The translations under genes and the position numbers were made by a program. A stretch of 64,000 nt of DNA. Source: JBBSEX01 sp038239345 (lineage in GTDB: Bacteria > Acidobacteriota > Terriglobia > Bryobacterales > Bryobacteraceae). How positions within the stretch are numbered: the stretch's first letter is position 1; every line of letters starts with the position of its first letter. Under the pieces are notes generated by a model, which was not told where the DNA came from, ran no database searches, and was given only the letters and a program-made list of their open reading frames with translations. The stretch lies in assembly GCA_038239345.1 (NCBI GenBank), contig JBBSEX010000001.1:186001-250000 (forward strand), read 5' to 3'. Positions 25,864 through 33,852 of this stretch are shown piece after piece.

Positions 25864-26875
25864 CGACAGCGAGAAACTGAGCGGTCTCCGGAAGTCGGCG
25901 ATTCTGATGGTCATCTTGGGTGAGACGGCAAGCATCGAGGTTCTGAAGCATTTGGACGAAGAAGAGGCGCAGGAGCTGACTCGGGAAATTGCCAAGCTGC
26001 CGACCATAACCTCGGAGAACGCCGAAATAGTTCTGGAAGAGTTTTACCAGATGTCCCTAGCGCATGGATATGTGCTCAAGGGCGGCGTGGACTATGCTCG
26101 AAAACTGCTGATCAGCGCGTATGGTCCAGACCATGCCAAGAAGATGCTTGATCGTCTGATGAAGGCCCTGGGCAACGAAGCTGCCAGCTTTGACGCCTTG
26201 CAGAAAGCCGACCCGCAGCAGCTCGCTAAATTCATCCATAGCGAGCATCCGCAAACCATCGCACTAGTGCTCTCGCATCTGAATTCGTCGCAAGCCGCTT
26301 CGCTCCTGTTCTCTCTCCCTGCGGAACTTCGTGGAGATGTTTCGTTGCGGATGGCAAACCTGGACCAGATTTCGCCGGAAATTATCTCGAAGATCGCCCT
26401 CGTCATCGGTTCAAAGTTGAAGTCGGTGGGGGAACTGAGCCGCGAGTCCTACGGGGGTGTGCGCGCCGTAACGGAGATGTTCAACCGCTTGGATTCGGGA
26501 ACCAGCAAGGAAATTCTCGACAACATGGACGAGACCGAGCCGCAGCTTGTGCAGACCATCCGCCACCTGATGTTCGTCTTCGAAGATCTGTTGTCGATGG
26601 AGGAATCGTCAATTAAGGAATTGTTGGCGCGAGTCGATCGGAAGATTCTCACGATAGCGCTGAAGGGCACAAGCGACCGGTTGAAGGATCACATGCTGAA
26701 GGCGATGTCGCAGCGCGGCGCGGAGATGATGCGCGAAGACATGGAGTCCTTGGGCCCCATCAAGATCAAGGAAGTGGAAGGATCGCAACAACAGATTATT
26801 GCCGTCGTGCGGCAACTGGAAGCGGAGGGCGTGATCAGTCTGAAGGGGTCGTCGGGAGAGCAATATGTCGTCTAG
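25850..26875 (+). CDS. fliG: Flagellar motor switch protein FliG
   Basis: The 341-residue protein has the FliG N-terminal domain (LRKSAILMVILGETASIEVL), the middle domain (IHSEHPQTIALVLSHLNSSQ, AASLLFSLP), and the C-terminal torque domain with MFVFEDLLSMEESSIKELLA, charged helices, and LRKxxLAxA-like TIALKGTSDRLKDHML. FliG couples stator force to the rotor and sits on the cytoplasmic tail of FliF. The start lies 14 bp inside the fliF 3' end; the stop overlaps fliH. Confidence 0.95.
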   Translation: MQPNSDSEKLSGLRKSAILMVILGETASIEVLKHLDEEEAQELTREIAKLPTITSENAEIVLEEFYQMSLAHGYVLKGGVDYARKLLISAYGPDHAKKMLDRLMKALGNEAASFDALQKADPQQLAKFIHSEHPQTIALVLSHLNSSQAASLLFSLPAELRGDVSLRMANLDQISPEIISKIALVIGSKLKSVGELSRESYGGVRAVTEMFNRLDSGTSKEILDNMDETEPQLVQTIRHLMFVFEDLLSMEESSIKELLARVDRKILTIALKGTSDRLKDHMLKAMSQRGAEMMREDMESLGPIKIKEVEGSQQQIIAVVRQLEAEGVISLKGSSGEQYVV

Positions 26876-27524
26876 ACTTCTTCCGAAGGACACTGTAACT
26901 GGCGTCCATCCGGTAGCGATCCGCATGGTCCTGCCACAGGCAACTCCGCCCACGCCCGAGCCTTGGTGCCCTCCTAAGCCATCGGCCGCGCCGGCCCATG
27001 TGGAGGATTCCAGTGGTCCGCTTCGCCAGCGCATTTCCCAGCTTGAGGCGGAAGTGGAAGCGCGGGCGCAGGCCGCCTATCAACGGGGCTTGACCGAGGG
27101 TGAAGCCGTGGGCACTCAGAAGATCGCCCAGGTCGCCGGAAGAATGGCGAATACGATCGACGCGCTATCTTCACTGCGAGCCCGCATCCGGCATGAGGCG
27201 GAAGAGGATGCGGTGAAACTCGCATTAGCCGTGGCCCGGCGAATCATCCATCGCGAGTTGGCGATCGACCCTTCGGCCCTGCTCGGACTTGTGAAAGCGG
27301 CTTTTCAGAAGCTGGATGGCAGTGAGTCGAGCCGGGTCCGCGTCAATCCCGAAGATGCCATTCTGCTTCGCCCTGGATTGAACAATATCGAAGTCATTCC
27401 CGATGCCACGCTGGAACGAGGTTCGGCGGTCTTTGAAACCAGCCGTGGCGCGATGGATGCCGGCATATCCTCCCAGTTGAGCGAAATCGAGCGTGGCTTC
27501 GTCGATCGATTGAAGAAAAAATGA
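26865..27524 (+). CDS. fliH: Flagellar assembly protein FliH (ATPase regulator)
   Basis: The 219-residue protein has a Pro-rich N-terminus, then a coiled coil (RQRISQLEAEVEARAQAAYQ) with the RGLTEGEAVG Gly-rich turn typical of FliH. The FliH/V-ATPase E-like C-terminal domain follows: VKLALAVARRIIHRELAIDP, VRVNPEDAILLRPG, GSAVFETSRGAMDAGISSQL. It binds and restrains FliI and brings it to the export gate. It overlaps fliG by 11 bp and fliI by ATGA. Confidence 0.9.
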   Translation: MSSRLLPKDTVTGVHPVAIRMVLPQATPPTPEPWCPPKPSAAPAHVEDSSGPLRQRISQLEAEVEARAQAAYQRGLTEGEAVGTQKIAQVAGRMANTIDALSSLRARIRHEAEEDAVKLALAVARRIIHRELAIDPSALLGLVKAAFQKLDGSESSRVRVNPEDAILLRPGLNNIEVIPDATLERGSAVFETSRGAMDAGISSQLSEIERGFVDRLKKK

Positions 27525-28849
27525 TACCAATCCAATCCCCAAATCTGCTGGCGCCGTACTTCGACGTGCTCTCGCGAATCGACCCGCTCCGCCGCACGGG
27601 AGCGGTTACCCAGTTTGTCGGACTCATCGTCGAATCGCTTGGGCCGAGCGTAGCCATCGGCGATTTTTGCGAAGTAGTGACTTCCACTGCTCGGGCTATT
27701 CGGACACAAGTAGTTGGATTCCGGAATGGCAGGGTTTTGTCCATGCCGCTCGAAGAGACCGACGGCCTGCAATTAGGAGACGCGGTGATTGCCCGGCGTG
27801 AGGATTCCTGCGTCAGCGTCGGTCCGGAACTTCTCGGACGCGTACTGGATGGCTTCGGGAAACCGATCGACGGCAAGCCGGCTATCGAGACCACGGAAGC
27901 TTATGGCCTCTACACGACACCCCCCGGACCGATGGAGCGCGAGCACATCGAGGAAACTCTCGTAACCGGAATTCGCGCGATCGATAGTCTTCTTCCGTGC
28001 GGAAAGGGCCAGCGCATCGGGATCTTCGGGGGCAGCGGGGTCGGTAAGAGCACGCTACTGGGCGCCATGTCGCGGCACAATTCAGCCGACGTCAGCGTTA
28101 TCGCCCTGATAGGCGAGCGCAATCGCGAAGTCCGGGATTTTCTGGAAAAGGAACTCAGCGCCGAAGGTCTGAAACGCTCCGTCGTAATCGTGGCGACATC
28201 CGATAAGCCGGCGCCTCTGCGCATTCGGGCCTGCTTCGTTGCCTTAGCCATCTCGGAATACTTTCGCGATCAAGGCAAGAACGTTCTGCTGGTAATGGAT
28301 TCGGTCACCCGCCTGGCGATGGCCCAGCGTGAGATTGGCTTGGCGGCGGGAGAGCCACCTAGCCAGAAGGGATACACGCCATCGGTATTCAATCTACTCC
28401 CGCGGGTATTTGAACGGGCGGGGAATTTTGCCCGAGGCTCGATCACCGGGTTCTTCACGGTTCTGGTGGAGGGCGACGATTTCAATGAACCGATTTGCGA
28501 TGCGGTGCGGTCGATTCTCGACGGACACATCACGCTATCGCGCGAATTGGGAGCCGCCGGACATTACCCGGCCATCGATATTCTTCATTCGGTTAGCCGG
28601 CTGGCCTCACGTATCTCGACCCCGGAACAGAAAGTGGCCGCGCAGAAGGTCCGTGAGGCTTTGTCCACCTATCAGCGCTCGGAAGACCTGATCAATCTCG
28701 GCGCCTATGCCGCGGGATCAAACCCGAAGATCGATTCAGCCATTCGCAATCGGCCAAAATTGATGGATTTCCTGCGTCAGGACGCGGGCGCGATGTCGCA
28801 ACAGAATGAAACGCTGGAGCAGCTACAACAGCTGGCATCACTCGTATGA
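27521..28849 (+). CDS. fliI: Flagellum-specific ATP synthase FliI
   Basis: The 442-residue type III secretion ATPase has Walker A GIFGGSGVGKSTLLG at about residue 168. ALIGERNREVRDFLEKEL follows, then Walker B-like NVLLVMDSVTRLAMAQREIG, the signature PPSQKGYTPSVFNLLPR, and SITGFFTVLVEGDDFNEPI. The N-terminal beta-barrel and the C-terminal helical domain are present at normal length. It energises export of rod, hook and filament subunits in complex with FliH and FliJ. It overlaps both neighbours by 4 bp. Confidence 0.96.
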   Translation: MIPIQSPNLLAPYFDVLSRIDPLRRTGAVTQFVGLIVESLGPSVAIGDFCEVVTSTARAIRTQVVGFRNGRVLSMPLEETDGLQLGDAVIARREDSCVSVGPELLGRVLDGFGKPIDGKPAIETTEAYGLYTTPPGPMEREHIEETLVTGIRAIDSLLPCGKGQRIGIFGGSGVGKSTLLGAMSRHNSADVSVIALIGERNREVRDFLEKELSAEGLKRSVVIVATSDKPAPLRIRACFVALAISEYFRDQGKNVLLVMDSVTRLAMAQREIGLAAGEPPSQKGYTPSVFNLLPRVFERAGNFARGSITGFFTVLVEGDDFNEPICDAVRSILDGHITLSRELGAAGHYPAIDILHSVSRLASRISTPEQKVAAQKVREALSTYQRSEDLINLGAYAAGSNPKIDSAIRNRPKLMDFLRQDAGAMSQQNETLEQLQQLASLV

Positions 28850-29286
28850 AGAAATTTGAATTCCCATTGGAACGCGTCCGACAGTGGCGCCAGGAACGGA
28901 TCGCGGTGGAAGAAGCCAAGCTTGAGCCGCTATACGCCGGACGCGGCGCAGTAGGCAGCCGGCTGGCGGCGATACGTGAGGAACAAAACGAAGCCAATAC
29001 GATCTTGCAGCAATCCTCCGCCTCATCCGGGGAACTCGAGGCTCTGGACACTTACCGCCGTGGTTCGCGGCAGATGGAACAGCGGTTGAATGCCGAGACC
29101 ATCGAGTGGGACCGGCGCATCGCCGAGCAGCGCCAGAATGTTATCGGAGTTCGGCGCGAGTTTGAGCTGCTCGATAAATTGAAAGCGAGGAAGTTCGCGG
29201 CCTGGGATATAGAATTTCAACGTGACCTGGAAGCGCAGGCCGCCGAAGCATATTTGTCGAAGTGGAATAAAGACGATCAGCGCTAG
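28846..29286 (+). CDS. fliJ: Flagellar export protein FliJ
   Basis: This 146-residue protein is almost wholly an antiparallel coiled coil. It opens with MKKFEFPLERVRQWRQERI, the FliJ N-terminal pattern (F.FxLExVLxxR), and ends with a helix containing EFELLDKLKARKFAAWDIEF. FliJ bridges FliI and FlhA as the stalk of the export ATPase. It is the last gene of the operon and is followed by a hairpin. The position after fliI and the length both fit. Confidence 0.88.
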   Translation: MKKFEFPLERVRQWRQERIAVEEAKLEPLYAGRGAVGSRLAAIREEQNEANTILQQSSASSGELEALDTYRRGSRQMEQRLNAETIEWDRRIAEQRQNVIGVRREFELLDKLKARKFAAWDIEFQRDLEAQAAEAYLSKWNKDDQR

Positions 29287-29332
29287 CTTTCGCTGTCCGG
29301 CGATTCGGCTGTAAGGGCTAAGGATGTCGCAA

Positions 29333-29357
29333 GGCTGAGTGAACGAGTCACTCAGCC
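29333..29357. terminator. Hairpin between convergent flagellar and Tad operons
   Basis: A perfect 10-bp stem (GGCTGAGTGA / TCACTCAGCC) encloses a 5-base loop in the 85-bp gap between the convergent fliJ and the TadG-like gene. Placement fits a bidirectional terminator, although neither side carries a long T tract. Confidence 0.65.
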
Positions 29358-29371
29358 CTGCAAAAACGGAT

Positions 29372-31045
29372 CTATTGACCCAGGCGGAGAATCAGCGATG
29401 AGATTGTCAGGAACGCGTTTCCTAACTGGCTGGCAGTATTTGCATAGATATACCTTCCGTGTGGCTGGGATGTCTGCGTCGGGAAAGTTTGCGGACCGTA
29501 CAAAGGTAAATCTGCCGTCCCGTCATTGGCGAGTTTTTGCATAAACGGATGATCCGCCGAACTCATGCCTACAGCAAAAACGAATGCGGGAATAGCTGCA
29601 TTGCTACGGGCGGTAAAACCTGCATCGTCAGAGGCATTAAATGCGGCGTTGTGAATGGATGGCCCATCTACCGCGACGCGTCCATCCGCATTGTAAAGGG
29701 TGACAGGAGTGCGATATCCGGTCGCAAAGCGATTCCCAAAAACGTCAGTTGGCGGAACCCAGGCAAGATCACTACCGCCAGCAGTGAAGTTGCACCCGCC
29801 CGAGTTGGCGACTCTTCCGGAGTTAGGATTATTCGGGGCAAATCCCAAGTATTTGTTGCCGACACCATTGATGGCAGTCGCACCGGGGGGGTCATTAGTC
29901 GAAATGTTCATTATCGCTCCACCGGGAATAGTGGGGAAAAACGTATGCGCATAGCTGGAGTAATTGAAGCCAGGCGTCCAATTTGGCGGATAATCTGTCC
30001 AGTTCCTAACACCGAGGCCGTTGACATTGGCTAGATCCTGGACCATCGTTTGCGCTGTGTTGGGGCTTGGCGGGCTGGGATCCGCAGGATCGATCGGGCT
30101 GCTTGTCGGAGTCCGGGAGTCTTGGCATAGGCTTGTCGGCTTCAGTGCCGTAAGCGGGTACGGAGAATGGGGTACAGCCTGGCTGCCGCCGATTCCAAAG
30201 GGATAGTTGGTCTGAATCGTGACGGTATTAGGTAATCCATCTGTTTCGAAGAACAGCACGTTCAACGCGCCGGGCAGGTTGATATTATACAGCTCGTTAT
30301 AAGCCATGGAAATCGCCTGCGGCGTACCGGTTGTCCCGTTGCACGCGATTCCATCGATGGCCCCGGGGTGGCCCACCCCACCGCTGTCGGTATAGCCCAA
30401 AACAGTCTGGAAATTCGTCGTGGGCGGGGAAACCAGAATGGATGTGTCGGCAAAGGTCACCATCCCAATTTGATCGCGGCCAGCAGCGAATTGGCCGGTG
30501 AAGGTCTTGGCTGCGGATTTCATGAAGGGGCAGGCCGGACCCATCGATCCAGAGCGGTCAAGAACCATCATGATGACGGCGTCGCGGCGGGAGGCGTTAC
30601 CGCTCGCTGTGATCGTTGTAAAATTAACGGCACTCGGCAGCCAGCGGAGAAACAACGTCGGCACGTTCGTGCTGGCGGTTACGGCGACGTGGCGAATTTG
30701 CGCTGAACCGATGGCCCCACTCGTGTCGTCGTAGACGCTGGGAGTTGCCAAAACGGTGCTGCTGGTTAGCCCTGTCCCGGTCTGAAAATTCGCATTAAAC
30801 CAGTTCGTGGCGTTTTGCTGGGCGCTGGCGGTCTGCGCGGCGGTGTTTGCTCCAAGACTAAGAGCCCGGGCGGCGGCGAGCGATGCTCCATCCACTGCAC
30901 CCTGTAGTTTGGCTTTATTCATATAGAGCAAGCCAACATCAACTGCCAAACCGACCATCGGGATGATGAAAAATGCCAATGCCGCCGTCCCGAAGATCAG
31001 CGACACTCCTCTTTCATTGCCGAACAAACGTTTTGAAGAACGCAT
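29372..31045 (-). CDS. TadG-like pilus-assembly protein with von Willebrand A domain
   Basis: The 557-residue protein begins with a Flp-locus-type N-terminus (GNERGVSLIFGTAALAFFII), giving a single N-terminal helix. It has a DUF2134-like segment (AVDVGLLYMNKAKLQGAVDG, ASLAAARA) and a VWA domain from about residue 160, where MMVLDRSGSMG supplies the DxSxS metal site. The middle is long, Asn/Pro/Gly-rich and extracellular. TadG-type proteins are minor, surface-exposed parts of Tad/Flp systems. I chose the ATG at 31045, with GGAG 7 nt upstream; a start at 31102 would overlap the previous gene. Confidence 0.82.
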   Translation of the reverse strand: MRSSKRLFGNERGVSLIFGTAALAFFIIPMVGLAVDVGLLYMNKAKLQGAVDGASLAAARALSLGANTAAQTASAQQNATNWFNANFQTGTGLTSSTVLATPSVYDDTSGAIGSAQIRHVAVTASTNVPTLFLRWLPSAVNFTTITASGNASRRDAVIMMVLDRSGSMGPACPFMKSAAKTFTGQFAAGRDQIGMVTFADTSILVSPPTTNFQTVLGYTDSGGVGHPGAIDGIACNGTTGTPQAISMAYNELYNINLPGALNVLFFETDGLPNTVTIQTNYPFGIGGSQAVPHSPYPLTALKPTSLCQDSRTPTSSPIDPADPSPPSPNTAQTMVQDLANVNGLGVRNWTDYPPNWTPGFNYSSYAHTFFPTIPGGAIMNISTNDPPGATAINGVGNKYLGFAPNNPNSGRVANSGGCNFTAGGSDLAWVPPTDVFGNRFATGYRTPVTLYNADGRVAVDGPSIHNAAFNASDDAGFTARSNAAIPAFVFAVGMSSADHPFMQKLANDGTADLPLYGPQTFPTQTSQPHGRYIYANTASQLGNAFLTISSLILRLGQ

Positions 31046-31076
31046 TAATGGACTCCCATTTATCCAGTTGCCGCCG

Positions 31077-31781
31077 TTAAAAGAAGAACCGGGCATAGAC
31101 ACCCTGTCCGGAAAGCGAAGATACCGTCAAATCCTGCGAAGCAAACCAGACTTCCGAGGCATACACAAGCTGGCCATCGGTAAGCGCCGGGGACCAAAGC
31201 GCGCTGAAAGTCGCCTCATGGGCGGCATCCAGGCGGGCGTTCGGGTCGATTATGTAATTGTTCACACCGCCGGACGAAGTTACGGACGCGCCGCCACTAA
31301 CAGCTCCTAAAGCGCTTTGTACCGTGGTTCCGTTGAATTGTAGATTCTTGTTGCCGACGATCACTCGTTGGGTAAAAACGAAGTGATTATAATTCGGGCA
31401 ACCCGTAGGGGCAAATCCAGCGGCTACACAGCTCGCCCCGCCAATAAATGTCACCTGGGAAAGCATCACCAGCCCATTGCCGGTGGTGATCCCGGTAGCG
31501 TTATTTCCCCCGCCAGAGAAGTTCGGTTGCAGACCCAGCCCGACCGAAAGGCGCACGGCCAGATTCTGTGCTCCAGAGGTTGAAAAATCGGTGCCGTGGA
31601 TGTACAGATCGCCCAGGTCGCGAGCGATCATGTTGCCCTGATTGGCCCGCACTAGGTTGAAGCCGGTGACGAACATTCCAAGGAATAGCGGCATCAACAA
31701 AGTCAAAAGCAAGCCGAATTCAATTAGCTCGTTTCCGCCTTGTTGCCGTTTTCGCCGTGCAGAAACTATCCGTTTTCTCAT
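31077..31781 (-). CDS. TadE-like minor pseudopilin
   Basis: The 234-residue protein has the TadE N-terminus: a basic stretch, then GGNELIEFGLLLTLLMPLFL, in which the Glu before the hydrophobic helix is the processing/assembly hallmark of pseudopilins. The rest is Gly/Ser/Asn-rich and predicted extracellular, without a known domain. It overlaps the first TadE gene by ATGA and is followed by the TadG-like gene after a 31-bp gap. No secretion ATPase, prepilin peptidase or secretin is present here, so the rest of the Tad machine must be encoded elsewhere. Confidence 0.78.
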   Translation of the reverse strand: MRKRIVSARRKRQQGGNELIEFGLLLTLLMPLFLGMFVTGFNLVRANQGNMIARDLGDLYIHGTDFSTSGAQNLAVRLSVGLGLQPNFSGGGNNATGITTGNGLVMLSQVTFIGGASCVAAGFAPTGCPNYNHFVFTQRVIVGNKNLQFNGTTVQSALGAVSGGASVTSSGGVNNYIIDPNARLDAAHEATFSALWSPALTDGQLVYASEVWFASQDLTVSSLSGQGVYARFFF

Positions 31782-32326
31782 CGCGTTATTCCACCCGCTC
31801 CGGTTCCCGGAGGATAGCCATTCAAGACATCAGCCGAATACGTGTTAATCACAAGAGGCGTTGCGGTAGTTGCATAGAACGGGCCGGAAGTGGTGCCGCT
31901 CATCGGCGCGATAAAGTTCCAGCGGTAGTTGCGAATCGAAACTTCGACGATATTACCGGGAAGATTGCCTCCCGGGGCCGGTATCGGCACAGCGGGGTTC
32001 GCCGGATCGTAATAATTCACGTCGATATAAGGAACCGTGGGACCGGAAGTAGGCGTCGACGCCGCCGATACGAAGCCCATTGAATAATACGCCACCTGCT
32101 GCTTGATCGATGCGTCCTGCCCCAGCGCCCCAGCCGTCTGAAAGGTGATCCCGTAGCGGGCGCCTTCGCGGGCGGCATTTTGCATGGTCGTCCAGAGGAA
32201 CAAACACATTCCAATATCGACGAAGGCGAAAGTGACGGCCATCAGCGGAATCAGGATTAACGCCATTTCCAGCGCCGCCTGACCCCCTCGTTTCGATCTC
32301 CGGCGTCGTTCTAAATTTGTTTGCAT
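31778..32326 (-). CDS. TadE-family pseudopilin
   Basis: The 182-residue protein has the classical TadE pattern: basic leader RRRRSKRGGQAALEMALILI with the conserved Glu, then a hydrophobic helix, then LWTTMQNAAREGARYGITFQ, the strongest family signature. The C-terminal half is beta-rich. It is the first gene of the TadE-TadE-TadG-like operon. I chose the ATG at 32326; a GTG at 32353 in frame is possible. It would be cleaved and placed in the inner membrane by a TadV-type peptidase. Confidence 0.87.
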   Translation of the reverse strand: MQTNLERRRRSKRGGQAALEMALILIPLMAVTFAFVDIGMCLFLWTTMQNAAREGARYGITFQTAGALGQDASIKQQVAYYSMGFVSAASTPTSGPTVPYIDVNYYDPANPAVPIPAPGGNLPGNIVEVSIRNYRWNFIAPMSGTTSGPFYATTATPLVINTYSADVLNGYPPGTGAGGITR

Positions 32327-32353
32327 GCAGCTTATCCGTCCCTCTAGATACAC

Positions 32354-32526
32354 TTCGCGGAGTTAGTTCAGTGTAGCCTCGACACCTTGAAAATACTAGC
32401 GTTTACTCTATCTATTTGTACTGACTACGGTGAAAACATTAGGTTTTGAACCGCACCTTAGACGCCGAGTACTACCCACGGTAGGTGGCTTGTACTGCTT
32501 TCAGGGATAAGGGAGTATTCCCAAGC
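32354..32526. other. Intergenic region upstream of the TadE operon
   Basis: These 173 bp are AT-richer than the flanks and lie between the TadE start and the RND adaptor stop, both on the minus strand, so they should hold the tad promoter. A short palindrome, CTACC-CAC-GGTAG, lies near 32470-32485. I see no convincing -35/-10 pair and no RNA gene. Confidence 0.4.
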
Positions 32527-33819
32527 CTACTTCGCGCCAGCCGTTCGTGTTTCGACCAGGACATTTTCCCTGATCTCGTCCGTCGGATTCACCACCAGTA
32601 TGTCGCCCGCCTTAAGGCCCGCGAAGACCTCCACCTGATTACCGAAGTCCCGTCCAAGCTCGATTCTCTGCAGTTGGATACGATTTCCCCTGCCCACTCG
32701 CGCGACGTGGGTCCCATCGGACCGGGCGATTAGTGTATCGCCGGGAATCATCAGCACGCCCGTTGCCTGTGGCAGTACGAAGCGAATATGGGCGTACATT
32801 CCGGGCAGCAGAACCCGCCCCGGATTGGGCGCCTCGAGAATCACCGACATGGTTCGCGATGTTGGGTCAAGCGAGTTCGTGGTGCGCTGCACCAGCGGAT
32901 GAAATACCCGGTCGGGAAGCTGGTCCACGATAAGCTCGGCGCTTTGCCCGGGGTGAATGGAAGCCACGCTCGCTTGCGGCACGTTGACAAAAACGCGGAT
33001 CGGATCCAGTTGCGCCACATGGAACATTTCCCGTGCCGGTCCGCTATTGCCGGCGCTGACCAACGTTCCAATGTCCATCAGACGGGCGGTTACGATGCCG
33101 TCAAATGGCGCCGTCACCCTGGAAAACGACTTCATTTCCTGAAGCCGGCGCAGATTCGCTTCCGCCGCTTCGATAGCGCTGTGGCCGGCGTTCACGTTGG
33201 CCAGCGAAGCCTCCAATTCGGCCTTACGGGCATCGTTGACGGCTTCCCGATCGTCGGCGTCCTGGCGTGAGACTACACCGGCGGTGGAGAGCCGGGCCCA
33301 GCGATCGCGAGTCAGTTGCGATATCCGCAGATTCGCCCGGGATTGCACTACCGCGGCTTCGTATTGCTTCACCTGGGCCTGCGCCTGGGCGATGGTGGCC
33401 CGAGCCTGGCTCATCTGTTGATCGAGCTCGGGCGAATCGATCTCGGCCATCAGCTGACCAGCCTTGACGCGATCGCCGATATCCACCAGTCGCTTGCGCA
33501 GGTAGCCGTCGGCGCGAGGAAAGATCGGAGAATCGATCATCGCCTGCAGGTCGCACGGCAAGTTGAGCGTGCTGCTGGCCGGGGCTGCCTTGGCTCTGAC
33601 GACGTTCACGATCAGCGGGTGATCCTCTTCCAGCTTTTCGGCGGCGGCGATAATTCTATCTTTCTCAAACCGGCGAAGCAGCCCGGCACCCACGATGACG
33701 GCAAAAAGTATGGCGACGGTCAGGAAAATAACGAGCAGTGTCCCGCGCCGCACACGCTTATAATCGCTCCGGCTGGGAGGCGGCGCATGCTCGGGCGTAA
33801 GAGAGGGATGAATAGCCAC
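32527..33819 (-). CDS. RND efflux periplasmic adaptor (membrane fusion protein)
   Basis: The 430-residue protein has a GTG start and one N-terminal transmembrane helix (LLVIFLTVAILFAVIVGAGLL). The lipoyl-like half motifs are FPRADGYLRKRLVDIGDRVK and FSRVTAPFDGIVTARLMDIG, separated by a long coiled coil (about residues 120-225). Beta-barrel and membrane-proximal domains follow. It joins the inner-membrane RND pump to an outer-membrane channel. It lies 33 bp downstream of the pump gene in one operon; no TolC-type channel gene is adjacent. Confidence 0.92.
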   Translation of the reverse strand: MAIHPSLTPEHAPPPSRSDYKRVRRGTLLVIFLTVAILFAVIVGAGLLRRFEKDRIIAAAEKLEEDHPLIVNVVRAKAAPASSTLNLPCDLQAMIDSPIFPRADGYLRKRLVDIGDRVKAGQLMAEIDSPELDQQMSQARATIAQAQAQVKQYEAAVVQSRANLRISQLTRDRWARLSTAGVVSRQDADDREAVNDARKAELEASLANVNAGHSAIEAAEANLRRLQEMKSFSRVTAPFDGIVTARLMDIGTLVSAGNSGPAREMFHVAQLDPIRVFVNVPQASVASIHPGQSAELIVDQLPDRVFHPLVQRTTNSLDPTSRTMSVILEAPNPGRVLLPGMYAHIRFVLPQATGVLMIPGDTLIARSDGTHVARVGRGNRIQLQRIELGRDFGNQVEVFAGLKAGDILVVNPTDEIRENVLVETRTAGAK

Positions 33820-33852
33820 GGACGATCCTTAATTGTACGACTCGCGTTGTTT

